A DNA stretch of 64,000 nt, taken from contig NZ_JAKZHU010000001.1 in NCBI RefSeq assembly GCF_022568795.1, positions 2,666,001 to 2,730,000 of the forward strand, written 5' to 3'. The stretch comes from Arsenicicoccus dermatophilus. GTDB lineage: Bacteria > Actinomycetota > Actinomycetes > Actinomycetales > Dermatophilaceae. How positions within the stretch are numbered: position 1 is the stretch's first letter; each line of letters opens with the position of its first letter. A program made the translations under genes and the position numbers. The notes under the pieces are model-generated. The model worked only from the letters and a program-made list of their open reading frames with translations. It made no database searches and was not told the origin of the DNA. Positions 1 to 7,882 of this stretch are shown here, piece by piece.

Positions 1-271
1 GGTTCTCGTAGCCCGCGTAGGAGTGCACGACGTACCAGTCGCCCTCGAGCATGCGCAGGTCTCGCTTGAACTCCTCGAGAGGGTTCACCGCGGGCGCGTC
101 GGTGATCGCCGGGCTGTCCGTCGTGGGCTCCTCGGCCTCGGCCTCGGCGGTGGCGGGCTCGGCGACCGGCTGCTCGGGCTCGTCAGCGGTCGCCTCGGTC
201 TCCGCAGACACGTCGAGGTCCTCGGCCTCGTCGCTGGGGGCGAAGGGGTCGTGCGAGGGCTGGTCGGACAC
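1..271 (-). CDS. nusG: Transcription termination/antitermination protein NusG (5' part only)
   Basis: Only the N-terminal 90 codons lie in the window; the rest runs off the left edge. The GTG start at 271 opens an acidic, Glu/Ala/Pro-rich extension of about 60 residues, followed by [20 protein letters not shown], which is the start of the NusG NGN domain. Such long acidic N-terminal extensions are usual in actinobacterial NusG. NusG binds RNA polymerase and modulates pausing, termination and coupling to ribosomes. It lies 72 nt downstream of secE on the same strand, the classic secE-nusG order. A clash-free alternative start is not apparent, because the reading frame upstream of 271 meets a stop. 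Confidence 0.93.
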   Translation of the reverse strand, partial: MSDQPSHDPFAPSDEAEDLDVSAETEATADEPEQPVAEPATAEAEAEEPTTDSPAITDAPAVNPLEEFKRDLRMLEGDWYVVHSYAGYEN

Positions 272-343
272 GGTGCGGGCCTACTTCCTTGCTGGTGGTC
301 GGGCTGGTCGCCCAGGGCGCTGGACACGGCGCCCGGATCGCCG

Positions 344-586
344 TCAGCTCCCGGCGAAGGCCCAGAAGACGAGCTTGCCGACGCCGAAGTCGACCACCGC
401 GCAGAACAGCATGATCGCGATGACGAAGACCAGGACGACCGTGGTGTAGGTGATGAGCTCGTCCCGCGTGGGTCGGACGACCTTGCGGAGCTCGTCCATC
501 ACCTGGGCGATGAAGAGAGCGATGCGCCCGAAGAAGCCACGCCGGGCCGCGGGAGTGGCACCACGGGTGGTGTTGACCTCGCTCAC
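344..586 (-). CDS. secE: Preprotein translocase subunit SecE
   Basis: 80 aa from GTG at 586 (VSEVNTTRGATPAARRGFFG). The C-terminal half shows the SecE signature: an amphipathic stretch (VMDELRKVVRPTRDELITYT) followed by one hydrophobic membrane helix (VVLVFVIAIMLFCAVVDF). The product is the small essential subunit that clamps SecY in the Sec translocon of the plasma membrane. The open frame continues upstream into the tRNA-Trp gene, which is not coding, so the GTG just after the tRNA is the sensible start. It sits between tRNA-Trp and nusG, as in mycobacteria. Confidence 0.93.
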   Translation of the reverse strand: MSEVNTTRGATPAARRGFFGRIALFIAQVMDELRKVVRPTRDELITYTTVVLVFVIAIMLFCAVVDFGVGKLVFWAFAGS

Positions 587-619
587 AGTCCCTGCCTTCG
601 TCAGACGTTGCCTACTCAG

Positions 620-692
620 CAGGGCAGGAGGGACTCGAACCCCCAACCGCCGGTTTTGGAGACCGGTGCTCTACCAATTGAGCTACTACCCT
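620..692 (-). tRNA. tRNA-Trp (anticodon CCA)
   Basis: Reading the minus strand gives a full cloverleaf: acceptor AGGGTAG paired with CTGCCCT, D-arm GCTC/GAGC, anticodon stem CCGGT/ACCGG around loop CTCCAAA (anticodon CCA), T-arm with TTCGAGT, and discriminator G as expected for tRNA-Trp. No CCA is encoded. It directly precedes secE, as in many actinobacteria. Confidence 0.95.
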
Positions 693-781
693 AGGAAAGG
701 CTCGCCGGCGCGGGAGCTGAGCACCCGGATGCGCCGCCGACCATCCAAGAGACGAGCATACGTCACCCGCGGGCCCCGACG

Positions 782-1912
782 CTAACCGACGTCCGGACAC
801 CCCTCCCCTCGGCGCTCCCACCGCCGCAGGCCGCGATCACGCTCGGCCCCGTGCAGCAGGCGCGGCAGCCCGCCCTCGATGCGGGCGGGTGACCAGGCGA
901 GGGCGGGCGGTCCCGCCGAGGGGACGGAGACCGTGAGGACACCGGTCTCGGTGGTCTCCGGGCTTCCGCTGCCGAAGACGAAGTTCCCGAGCCCGTAGGC
1001 CACGGCCGTCTCCCCCACCCGCGTCGTCGTCTGGGTGATGTGGGCATGGCTGCCGACGACCACGGTGGCGCCCGCCGCCGACAGCAACCGGGCGGTCTCG
1101 CGCTGCCGCGGGGTGGGACAGCGCTGCTTCTCGATGCCCGAGTGCAGGTAGACCACCACCACGGTGTCCGGCCCCGAGGCCCGGGCGGCTCGGACGCCCT
1201 CCAGCAGGCCCGCCATACCGCTGTCGTCCTTGACCTTGGCCAGGCCGGGCGCGGTCGCCGTGGCCTTCCAGTCCAGGTGGGCGTCCAGCACGTCGGTGGC
1301 GCCCAGCACCACCACCCGGCGGCCGCGGACGGAGGTCACCCAGGGAGCCCACGCCTCACGCTCGTCCTTGCCCAGGCCCACCATCGGCAGCGGCGAGGAC
1401 GCCTTGACCCGCAGCATCCGCGCCATCCCCTCCTGCCCGAAGTCCATGCCGTGGTTGTTGGCCACCGTCACCACGTCCACGCCGGACTGGCGCAGCGTCG
1501 TGAGGATCCGCGGGTCGGTGACGAAGGTGAACGGCTTCGGCTGCGGGACGAGCCCGGAGGTGTCCTCGGCCACGACGGTCTCCAGGTTGACCATGGCCAG
1601 GTCGGCCTGCGCCAACACCCTCCCGGCCTCGCCCAGCCCGTGCTCGTTGACGCGTCCCGCGACGCCGTGGGCCTGGGTGTCCCCGGCGAAGGCCAGGGTG
1701 ATCGCCGACGGCCCAGGGCGACCGGAGGTCGGGTGCGCCCCTCCCCCGGCCGAGGGAGGGGCCACCGCGGGGGCTGTCCGCCCCGCCGGAGCGCGCGTGG
1801 GGTCGTCCTGGGCGGCGGGAGCCCCGGCGCAGGCGGCCAGCACCGCCGCAGCCAGGACGGCGAGAGCGGGCATCCCCTCGGACCACCTCGCGATGCACCT
1901 CTTCGTAGGCAT
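782..1912 (-). CDS. CapA family (PGA_cap-type) metallophosphoesterase-like lipoprotein
   Basis: About 376 aa from ATG at 1912. The N-terminus is a lipoprotein signal: basic residues (MPTKRCIARW), a hydrophobic run (ALAVLAAAVLAA) and a lipobox Cys (LAAC), then a Pro/Ala-rich linker of about 50 residues. The mature domain has the CapA/PgsA hallmarks: LAFAGDTQ, VNLETVV, VDVVTVANNHGMDFG and VVVGSHAHITQ, which carry metal-ligand Asp, Asn and His residues of the calcineurin-like fold. The family is linked to poly-gamma-glutamate capsule synthesis, but no capBC partners are present here, so the substrate is unknown. An ATG at 1873, just after GAGGGG, would shorten the n-region and is an alternative start. 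It is divergent from the adenosine deaminase gene. Confidence 0.85.
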   Translation of the reverse strand: MPTKRCIARWSEGMPALAVLAAAVLAACAGAPAAQDDPTRAPAGRTAPAVAPPSAGGGAHPTSGRPGPSAITLAFAGDTQAHGVAGRVNEHGLGEAGRVLAQADLAMVNLETVVAEDTSGLVPQPKPFTFVTDPRILTTLRQSGVDVVTVANNHGMDFGQEGMARMLRVKASSPLPMVGLGKDEREAWAPWVTSVRGRRVVVLGATDVLDAHLDWKATATAPGLAKVKDDSGMAGLLEGVRAARASGPDTVVVVYLHSGIEKQRCPTPRQRETARLLSAAGATVVVGSHAHITQTTTRVGETAVAYGLGNFVFGSGSPETTETGVLTVSVPSAGPPALAWSPARIEGGLPRLLHGAERDRGLRRWERRGEGCPDVG

Positions 1913-2006
1913 GAGGCAACTGTCAGCCATGTTCGCTGCTGCTGCCATCCGGCGCGCGGACCCGGCGTACGAGCAGACGGCGGACCGAGGCGGGCAGGAT
2001 GGACGC

Positions 2007-3035
2007 ATGGCCCGACCTCTCGACCAGCTGCCCAAGGCCCACCTGCACCTGCACTTCACCGGATCGATGCGCCCGGAGACCCTGGTCGAGATGGCCCGCG
2101 AGCACGGTCAACGGCTGCCGCACGCCCTCACCCAGGGGCACCCGCCACGGCTGGCCGACGTGGACGAGCGTGGCTGGTTCCGCTTCCAGCGGTTGTACGA
2201 CGCGGCGCGGGCGTGCGTGCGCAGCCCCCAGGCGATGCGCCGGATCGTGCTCGAGGCGGCCCTCGACGACGCGGCCGAGGGGTCGCGCTGGCTCGAGCTC
2301 CAGGTGGACCCGACCAGCTATGCGCCCTTCTGCGGGGGCCTGACGCCGGCGCTGGAGCTGGTCCTCGACGCAGCTGCGGCGGCGAGCGCCGAGTCCGGGA
2401 TCGGGGTGGGCGTGGTGGTCGCGGCCAGCCGGATCCGGCACCCCTTCGACGCGCGGACGCTGGCGCGACTGGCGAGCCGGTATGCCGGGGAGGGAGCCGG
2501 GACGGTGGTGGGTTTCGGACTGTCCAACGACGAGCACCGCGGGGTCACCGAGGACTTCGAGCCGGCCTTCCGGATCGCCCGGGCGGCCGGGCTGGCGCTG
2601 GTCCCGCACGGGGGCGAGCTGCGTGGCCCCGAGGCGGTGACCCAGACGTTGGAGGCCTTCGTCCCCGACCGGATCGGGCACGGGGTGCGGGCGGCGGAGG
2701 ACCCGCGGGTCCTGGACCGGCTGGCGCGAGAGGGGGTGGCCCTGGAGGTCTGCCCAGGGAGCAACGTGTCGCTGGGGGTCTACGACACGGCCGACGCGGT
2801 GCCGCTGCGACCGATCCTCGACGCGGGCGTGTCCGTGGCGCTCGCGGCGGACGACCCGCTGCTCTTCGGCAGTCGGCTGGTCGACCAGTACGCCACGGCC
2901 CGGGAGGTCCACGGGCTCGACGACGAGGAGCTGGCGGCCCTGGCCCGGATGTCGCTGCGAGCGTCGTCGGCGCCGCGGGAGGTCGTCGCCCGGGCCGAGG
3001 CGGACGTCGACGCGTGGCTGCGACTGCCGGCCTGA
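2007..3035 (+). CDS. add: Adenosine deaminase family protein
   Basis: 342 aa. It shows the metal-dependent amidohydrolase ADA layout: N-terminal HxH zinc site in KAHLHLHFTGSM, VPHGGE, DRIGHGVRA with the catalytic-region His, LEVCPGSNVSLG, and DDPLLF near the C-terminus (the aspartates that bind zinc and water). The family deaminates adenosine to inosine in purine salvage, but related members act on adenine or other aminopurines, so the exact substrate is open. The ATG at 2007 is preceded by GGCGGGCAGGATGG; longer upstream ORF readings overlap capA antisense and are not credible. It is the only plus-strand gene between secE and murB. Confidence 0.87.
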   Translation: MARPLDQLPKAHLHLHFTGSMRPETLVEMAREHGQRLPHALTQGHPPRLADVDERGWFRFQRLYDAARACVRSPQAMRRIVLEAALDDAAEGSRWLELQVDPTSYAPFCGGLTPALELVLDAAAAASAESGIGVGVVVAASRIRHPFDARTLARLASRYAGEGAGTVVGFGLSNDEHRGVTEDFEPAFRIARAAGLALVPHGGELRGPEAVTQTLEAFVPDRIGHGVRAAEDPRVLDRLAREGVALEVCPGSNVSLGVYDTADAVPLRPILDAGVSVALAADDPLLFGSRLVDQYATAREVHGLDDEELAALARMSLRASSAPREVVARAEADVDAWLRLPA

Positions 3036-3074
3036 GCGGACGCCCGCCCCGGAGCGCCTGACGCCGAGGCGGCG

Positions 3075-3113
3075 CGCGCAGGCCTGCGGGCGGCGGTCGG
3101 ACCCGCCTGCGCG
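3075..3113. terminator. Possible weak terminator hairpin between convergent genes
   Basis: A 9-bp perfect inverted repeat (CGCGCAGGC / GCCTGCGCG) with a 21-nt loop lies between the stops of the adenosine deaminase (+) and murB (-). There is no T-run, so only the position and the dyad support it. Confidence 0.3.
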
Positions 3114-3147
3114 ACGAAGCCCGGCGGACCCGACCACCGGCGGTAGG

Positions 3148-4221
3148 TCACAGGGAGTGGCCGACGAAGACGGGCTCGTTGACCAGGGTCACGCCGAAGG
3201 TCTCCTGCACACCGTCGCGCACCTGGCGGGCGAGGGCCACGACGTCCGCCGCCGAGGCCGGCCCGCGGTTGGTGACCGCCAGGGGGTGCCTGGTGGACAG
3301 GGCCGCAGGCCCCGGCATACCGAATCCCTTGCCGAAGCCCGCCTTGTCGATGAGCCAGGCGGCGCTGGTCTTGACCAGGCCCTCGCCCGCGGCGAACCGC
3401 GGCGGCACCGGGCCCTGCGCGCCGAGCCGGGCGGTGGCGCGTCGGGCGAGCTCCTCCCAGCCCTCCTCGTCCAGGATCGGGTTGGTGAAGAAGGAGCCGC
3501 AGGACCAGGTGTCGTGGTCCTGCGGGTCGAGGACCATCCCGCGCTGCCGACGCTGCTCCAGCACTGCCGCGCGGGCATCGGCCAGGGGAACCCGGGCGCC
3601 GAGCTCGACACCGAGCCCGTCGGCCAGCGCGGCGTAGGCCACGGGGCGCGAGAGGTCCCCCACCTCCAGCTGGAAGGCGACGTCGAGGACGACATAGCGG
3701 TCGGTGCCCTTGAACGCCGAGTGCCGGTAGGCGAAGGCACAGTCCGAGCTCGTGAACGTGCGCACCCGCCCCTCGTGCCGGTCGTAGACCCGCACCTGGG
3801 CGATGGTCTGGGCGACCTCCTGCCCGTAGGCGCCGACGTTCTGCACCGGAGTGGCGCCGGTCAGGCCCGGGATGCCGGAAAGCGCCTCGATGCCGGCCCA
3901 GCCCTCCTCCACGGCACGCTCGACCAGACCGTCCCAGGGCTCCCCCGCCGCGACCCGGACGAAGGCGCCGCCGCAGAGGTCCTGGCTCTCGACCTGCGCC
4001 CCCGACGTGCGCACCACGACCACGGTGCCGGCGAAGCCCTCGTCGGCGATCACCAGGTTGGACCCACCGCTGATCACGAGCAGGGGCTCGTCGGCGTCGT
4101 CGACCTCGCGGACCGCGTCGACGAGCTCGTCGGTGGTGGTGACGGTCACCAGCCGCTGGGCCGGGCCACCCACCCGCATCGTCGTCAGGGTGGCGAGGGG
4201 GACGTCGTGGTCGACCTGCAT
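3148..4221 (-). CDS. murB: UDP-N-acetylenolpyruvoylglucosamine reductase MurB
   Basis: 357 aa, cytoplasmic FAD enzyme that reduces UDP-GlcNAc-enolpyruvate to UDP-MurNAc in peptidoglycan synthesis. Visible family motifs are TTMRVGGPA at the start, the FAD-binding SGGSNLVIAD, GIPGLTGATPVQNVGAYG, the catalytic-serine region SCGSFFTNPI, and KTSAAWLIDKAGF. The length fits the type I enzymes. It is the third gene of a minus-strand run behind two HotDog dehydratase-like genes (19-nt gap), so it is probably co-transcribed with them. Confidence 0.95.
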   Translation of the reverse strand: MQVDHDVPLATLTTMRVGGPAQRLVTVTTTDELVDAVREVDDADEPLLVISGGSNLVIADEGFAGTVVVVRTSGAQVESQDLCGGAFVRVAAGEPWDGLVERAVEEGWAGIEALSGIPGLTGATPVQNVGAYGQEVAQTIAQVRVYDRHEGRVRTFTSSDCAFAYRHSAFKGTDRYVVLDVAFQLEVGDLSRPVAYAALADGLGVELGARVPLADARAAVLEQRRQRGMVLDPQDHDTWSCGSFFTNPILDEEGWEELARRATARLGAQGPVPPRFAAGEGLVKTSAAWLIDKAGFGKGFGMPGPAALSTRHPLAVTNRGPASAADVVALARQVRDGVQETFGVTLVNEPVFVGHSL

Positions 4222-4240
4222 GGGGGTCCTTCGCGATCGG

Positions 4241-4687
4241 TCAGAGGCGTATGACAGCCAGCGCGCGCCCGAGGACCTTCTTGCCCTGGCACGTCGCGGA
4301 CACCTCGACCGTAGCCCGTCCGTCGGCCACCGAGCGAACGACCCCGCCGAGTTCGACGTCGGCGCCGGAGTCGTGCGGGACCACCACGGGCGCGACGAAC
4401 TTGGTCGAGCACTCGATCACGCGCCCGGCGTCCCCGCACCAGTCGACGACGAGCTGCATCGCGGCGCCCATCGTCCACATCCCGTGGGCGATCACGTCGG
4501 GCAGGCCGACACCCTGGGCGAAGCGCTCGTCCCAGTGGATCGGGTTGCGGTCCAGGGAAGCCCCGGCGTAGGCCACCAGGGTGGCCCGGGTGACGTGGGC
4601 GGTGCGGCCGGGCAGCCGGTGGCCGGGCTCCACGGTGGCCAGGTCGGCGGGGACCGGACGGGTGGGGGCCGGCTCGGCGGCGGTCAT
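4241..4687 (-). CDS. MaoC-type (HotDog) dehydratase, HadB-like
   Basis: 148 aa with the hydratase-2 motif region NPIHWDERFAQGVGLPDVIA followed by HG, containing the catalytic Asp and His of the (R)-3-hydroxyacyl-ACP/CoA dehydratase family. It overlaps the preceding HotDog gene by 4 nt (ATGA). The pair matches the position of hadA-hadB next to rpmG and tRNA-Trp/secE/nusG in mycobacteria. In mycobacteria HadAB dehydrates intermediates of long-chain FAS-II; here no mycolate genes are seen, so the physiological substrate is uncertain. Confidence 0.82.
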   Translation of the reverse strand: MTAAEPAPTRPVPADLATVEPGHRLPGRTAHVTRATLVAYAGASLDRNPIHWDERFAQGVGLPDVIAHGMWTMGAAMQLVVDWCGDAGRVIECSTKFVAPVVVPHDSGADVELGGVVRSVADGRATVEVSATCQGKKVLGRALAVIRL

Positions 4688-5136
4688 GGTCGCTCCTCCC
4701 CCCGGATCACCAGGGTGCTCGTGGCGGTGCAGCGGGGGTCGCCGTCGACGGTGGTGAGCTCGCTGCGGGTGGTGACCATGGCGTGGCCACCCACGAGGCG
4801 CACGGTGTCCACGTGCAGCACGGCGGTCACCTCGTCGCCCGCGGTGAGCGGGTGGTGGTGCACGAAGCGCTGCTCCCCGTGGACCACGCGGGAGAAGTCG
4901 ATGCCGGCCTCGGGGTCCTCGATCAGCTGCCGGTCCGCCTGCTGGGCGATCAGGACGGCGAAGGTGGGCGGGGCGACGACGTCGGCGTAGCCGCGCCCAC
5001 GGGCGGCCTCGCGGTCGGTGTGCACCAGGTCGCAGGCGCCGACGGCCGAGGCGAACTCGGCGATCTTGGCCCGCCCCACCTGGTAGGGGGCGGTGGGGGG
5101 ATAGCGGCGCCCCGCGAAGGACTCGTTGACTGCCAT
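4684..5136 (-). CDS. N-terminal MaoC/FAS1-type dehydratase, HadA-like
   Basis: 150 aa from ATG at 5136 (MAVNESFAGRRYPPTAPYQV). The protein looks like the substrate-binding HotDog partner of a HadAB heterodimer: KIAEFASAVG, then DVVAPPTFAVL, and a central helix region without the catalytic hydratase motif. A GTG at 5154 would add six residues, but a TAGGGT box ends 7 nt before the ATG, which favours the ATG as a leaderless start. It heads the run hadA-like, hadB-like, murB. The likely role is as structural half of an acyl dehydratase. Confidence 0.8.
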   Translation of the reverse strand: MAVNESFAGRRYPPTAPYQVGRAKIAEFASAVGACDLVHTDREAARGRGYADVVAPPTFAVLIAQQADRQLIEDPEAGIDFSRVVHGEQRFVHHHPLTAGDEVTAVLHVDTVRLVGGHAMVTTRSELTTVDGDPRCTATSTLVIRGEERP

Positions 5137-5143
5137 GGCGGGG

Positions 5144-5149
5144 ACCCTA
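5144..5149 (-). promoter_or_regulatory. Candidate -10 box (TAGGGT) of a leaderless promoter for the had-like/murB run
   Basis: On the minus strand TAGGGT is followed by 7 nt and then the ATG at 5136. That spacing puts the transcription start at or next to the start codon, typical of actinobacterial leaderless mRNAs. No clear -35 was seen. Confidence 0.45.
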
Positions 5150-5197
5150 GCCACCCTTTCGGGTTACTCGCGCGTCCGAGCGGGTTCGGACATACGA

Positions 5198-5232
5198 CGA
5201 GCGCCGTCCCTCCGGTGGAGGGACGGCGCTCG
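5198..5232 (-). terminator. Strong hairpin downstream of rpmG
   Basis: A perfect 16-bp stem with a 3-nt loop (left arm CGAGCGCCGTCCCTCC) lies 18 nt after the rpmG stop. No U-tract follows; such hairpins are the common actinobacterial terminator form. It separates rpmG from the had-like genes, which have their own -10 box. Confidence 0.75.
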
Positions 5233-5250
5233 GGATGCTTCGGGGTGCGC

Positions 5251-5421
5251 TCAGCGGGTCTCGCGGTGCGCGGTGTGCTTCTTGCAGCGCGGGCAGAACT
5301 TCGCGAGCTCCATGCGGTCGGGGTTGTTCCGCCGGTTCTTCTTGGTGATGTAGTTGCGCTCCTTGCAGTCAGTGCACGCCATCGTGATCTTGGGGCGGAC
5401 GTCAGCGGACTTGCTAGCCAC
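5251..5421 (-). CDS. rpmG: 50S ribosomal protein L33 (zinc-binding C+ form)
   Basis: 56 aa from GTG at 5421 ([20 protein letters not shown]). Two CxxC pairs, ACTDC and FCPRC, form the zinc ribbon of the C+ paralogue, and [19 protein letters not shown] is the diagnostic L33 C-terminus. It is a small large-subunit ribosomal protein. It lies 58 nt downstream of tRNA-Met and upstream of the had-like genes, matching the mycobacterial rpmG2-hadABC neighbourhood. Confidence 0.95.
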   Translation of the reverse strand: MASKSADVRPKITMACTDCKERNYITKKNRRNNPDRMELAKFCPRCKKHTAHRETR

Positions 5422-5479
5422 GGGGCAACCTGCTCTCGAAGTGGTGATCGGCGGGGTGACCGATCGGATGGGATGAACT

Positions 5480-5556
5480 TGGTAGCGGGAGCGGGGCTCG
5501 ATCCCGCGACCTCACGATTATGAGTCGTGCGCTCTAACCAGCTGAGCTACCCCGCC
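5480..5556 (-). tRNA. tRNA-Met (anticodon CAT), elongator type
   Basis: Minus-strand cloverleaf with acceptor GGCGGGG/TCCCGCT, D-loop containing AGCTGG, anticodon stem CACGA/TCGTG around CTCATAA (CAT), T-arm GCGGG/CCCGC and an encoded CCA end. The anticodon stem lacks the three consecutive G-C pairs of initiator tRNA, so it reads as the elongator; tRNA-Ile2 (lysidine-modified CAT) cannot be fully excluded by eye. Confidence 0.92.
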
Positions 5557-5588
5557 AGGACAAATCCAGCGATGAGCCAGACCTGCGG

Positions 5589-5661
5589 AGCCCCCTGTCG
5601 GAATCGAACCGACGACCTTTTCCTTACCATGGAAACGCTCTGCCGACTGAGCTAAGGGGGC
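5589..5661 (-). tRNA. tRNA-Thr (anticodon GGT)
   Basis: Minus-strand cloverleaf: acceptor GCCCCCT/AGGGGGC, anticodon stem TTTCC/GGAAA around ATGGTAA (anticodon GGT), T-arm GTCGG/CCGAC with TTCGATT, discriminator T. It lies 32 nt upstream of tRNA-Met in the same direction, so the order thrT-metT-rpmG suggests one transcript. Confidence 0.95.
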
Positions 5662-5974
5662 CCGAACGCTCGATATGGAGGTCGGCGCTCGGCACTGCAC
5701 GCTCTCTTGGAGCGCGACGACCAAGGTACACGGATTTGGCCGCCCAGTGAAATCGAGGTGACCACCGCCCCCTGGCCTGCGCAGACACCTCAGCGTGGGG
5801 CTGTGCACCCTCCCCCCACCCGGTCCGGGGTCGCTCCCAGGTGACCAACACCGATGGCACAGGTCCGCGCGCCTACGATGGGTCGTCGTGCCCCCCAGGA
5901 GGCACCCGTCGAGCGGCGTGCCCCGAAGCCTGGCAGCGGCATACCTGATCCGAGAGCGAAGTGAGACCGCACCC
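5662..5974. other. Divergent intergenic region between tRNA-Thr and korA
   Basis: No coding frame here is convincing. It must hold the outward promoters for the tRNA-Thr/Met/rpmG unit (minus) and korAB (plus). A plausible plus-strand -10, TACGAT at 5873-5878, would give korA a leader of about 90 nt; no convincing -35 accompanies it. No riboswitch-like structure was recognised. Confidence 0.4.
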
Positions 5975-7882
5975 ATGACGAGCAAGGACGTCCATCGGTT
6001 GGAGCGCGTCGTCATCCGGTTCGCCGGTGACTCCGGCGACGGGATGCAGCTGACGGGCGACAGGTTCACGTCGCAGACCGCGATCCTCGGCAACGACCTG
6101 TCCACGCTGCCGAACTTCCCCGCGGAGATCCGGGCGCCCCAGGGGACCATCCACGGCGTCTCGAGCTTCCAGCTGCACTTCGCCGACCACGACGTGCTCA
6201 CCCCGGGCGACAACCCCGACGTGCTCGTCGCGATGAACCCCGCGTCGCTCAAGGCCAACCTGGGTGACCTGCCGCGCGGCGCGACGATCATCGCCGACAG
6301 CGACGAGTTCACGACCCGCAACCTGGCCAAGGTCGGGTATGCCGCCAATCCCCTCGAGGACGGCACGCTGGAGAGCTTCCACGTGCACGCGCTGCCCCTG
6401 ACCTCCATCACCGTCGACGCCCTCGCCGACCACCCGCTGACCCGCAAGGACAAGCAGCGCTCCAAGAACATGTTCGCCCTCGGGCTGCTGTCCTGGCTGT
6501 ACACGCGCCCGCTGGAGGCCACCGAGAGCTTCCTCGCAGCGAAGTTCGGCACCCGTCCCGAGATGCTGGCGGCCAACCTGGCGGCGCTGCGGGCCGGCTT
6601 CGCCTACGGCGAGACGACCGAGGACTTCGCGGTGTCGTACGAGGTCGGACCGGCGCCGATGCGTCAGGGGCTCTACCGCAACATCACCGGCAACACGGCG
6701 CTGGCGTACGGCCTGGCGACCGCGGCGCACCGGGCCGGTCTGCCGCTCGTGCTCGGGGCCTACCCGATCACCCCGGCGTCGGACGTCCTGCACGTCCTGT
6801 CCGGGCTCAAGCGCCTGGGCGTGACCACGATCCAGGCCGAGGACGAGATCGCCGGCATCGGCGTCGCCCTGGGCGCGAGCTACGGCGGGGCGCTGGGCGT
6901 CACCACCACCTCTGGCCCGGGCCTGGCCCTGAAGTCCGAGACCATCGGCCTGGCCGTCTCCCTGGAGATCCCGCTGGTCGTCGTGGACGTCCAGCGCGGC
7001 GGCCCCTCCACCGGCCTGCCCACCAAGACCGAGCAGGCCGACCTGATGCAGGCGATGTACGGCCGCAACGGCGAGGCGCCCGTGCCCGTGATCGCCGCCC
7101 AGTCCCCCTCGGACTGCTTCGACGCGGCGGTCGAGGCCGTGCGGATCGCGGTGACCTACCGGACGCCGGTGATCCTGCTGTCGGACGGCTACCTCGCCAA
7201 CGGGTCCGAGCCCTGGCAGATCCCCGCCCTGGCGGACCTGCCGACGATCGACCCCGGGTTCGCCACCGAGCCGAACGCCACCGACGACGACGGGGTCCCG
7301 GTCTTCCGCCCCTACCTGCGCGACCCCGAGACCCTCGCCCGCCCGTGGGCCATCCCCGGCACGGCCGGGCTGGAGCACCGCATCGGCGGGATCGAGAAGA
7401 AGGACGTGTCCGGGGAGATCTCCTACGACCCCGACAACCACGACCGGATGACCCGCCTGCGGGCCGCCAAGGTCGCCGGCGTCACCGTGCCCGACGTGGT
7501 CGTCGACGACCCCACCGGCGACGCGCGGGTGCTGATGCTGGGGTGGGGCTCGACGTACGGCCCGATCAGCGCCGGGATCCGGCACGCCCGCGCGACCGGG
7601 GCCACCGTCGCCCAGGCCCACCTGCGGCACGTCAACCCCTTCCCCGCCAACCTCGGTGACGTGCTGCGCGGCTACGACCGGGTGATCTGCCCCGAGATGA
7701 ACCTCGGGCAGCTCACCGCGCTGCTGCGCGCGGCATACCTCGTGGACGTCCGGGCGTTGACCCAGGTGCGCGGTCTGCCGTTCACCGCCGCGGCGCTGGC
7801 CGACGCCGTCCACGACGCGCTGCGCGAGCTCGACCCGCAGCACACCCCCCGCGTGACCCCTGGGCAGGAGGCCCGCTCATGA
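5975..7882 (+). CDS. korA: 2-oxoglutarate:ferredoxin oxidoreductase, fused gamma-alpha subunit
   Basis: 635 aa. Residues about 10-200 are the 2-oxoacid oxidoreductase gamma domain (VVIRFAGDSGDGMQLTGDRF at the start), and about 210-630 are the alpha pyrimidine-binding domain (GAYPITPASDVLH, the QAEDEIAGIGVALGASYGGA region, TSGPGLALKSE). With KorB it oxidises 2-oxoglutarate to succinyl-CoA using CoA and ferredoxin, an oxygen-tolerant route into the TCA cycle known from mycobacteria. The ATG at 5975 begins just before the conserved domain; the longer frame upstream is not conserved-looking. It overlaps korB by 4 nt. Confidence 0.92.
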   Translation: MTSKDVHRLERVVIRFAGDSGDGMQLTGDRFTSQTAILGNDLSTLPNFPAEIRAPQGTIHGVSSFQLHFADHDVLTPGDNPDVLVAMNPASLKANLGDLPRGATIIADSDEFTTRNLAKVGYAANPLEDGTLESFHVHALPLTSITVDALADHPLTRKDKQRSKNMFALGLLSWLYTRPLEATESFLAAKFGTRPEMLAANLAALRAGFAYGETTEDFAVSYEVGPAPMRQGLYRNITGNTALAYGLATAAHRAGLPLVLGAYPITPASDVLHVLSGLKRLGVTTIQAEDEIAGIGVALGASYGGALGVTTTSGPGLALKSETIGLAVSLEIPLVVVDVQRGGPSTGLPTKTEQADLMQAMYGRNGEAPVPVIAAQSPSDCFDAAVEAVRIAVTYRTPVILLSDGYLANGSEPWQIPALADLPTIDPGFATEPNATDDDGVPVFRPYLRDPETLARPWAIPGTAGLEHRIGGIEKKDVSGEISYDPDNHDRMTRLRAAKVAGVTVPDVVVDDPTGDARVLMLGWGSTYGPISAGIRHARATGATVAQAHLRHVNPFPANLGDVLRGYDRVICPEMNLGQLTALLRAAYLVDVRALTQVRGLPFTAAALADAVHDALRELDPQHTPRVTPGQEARS

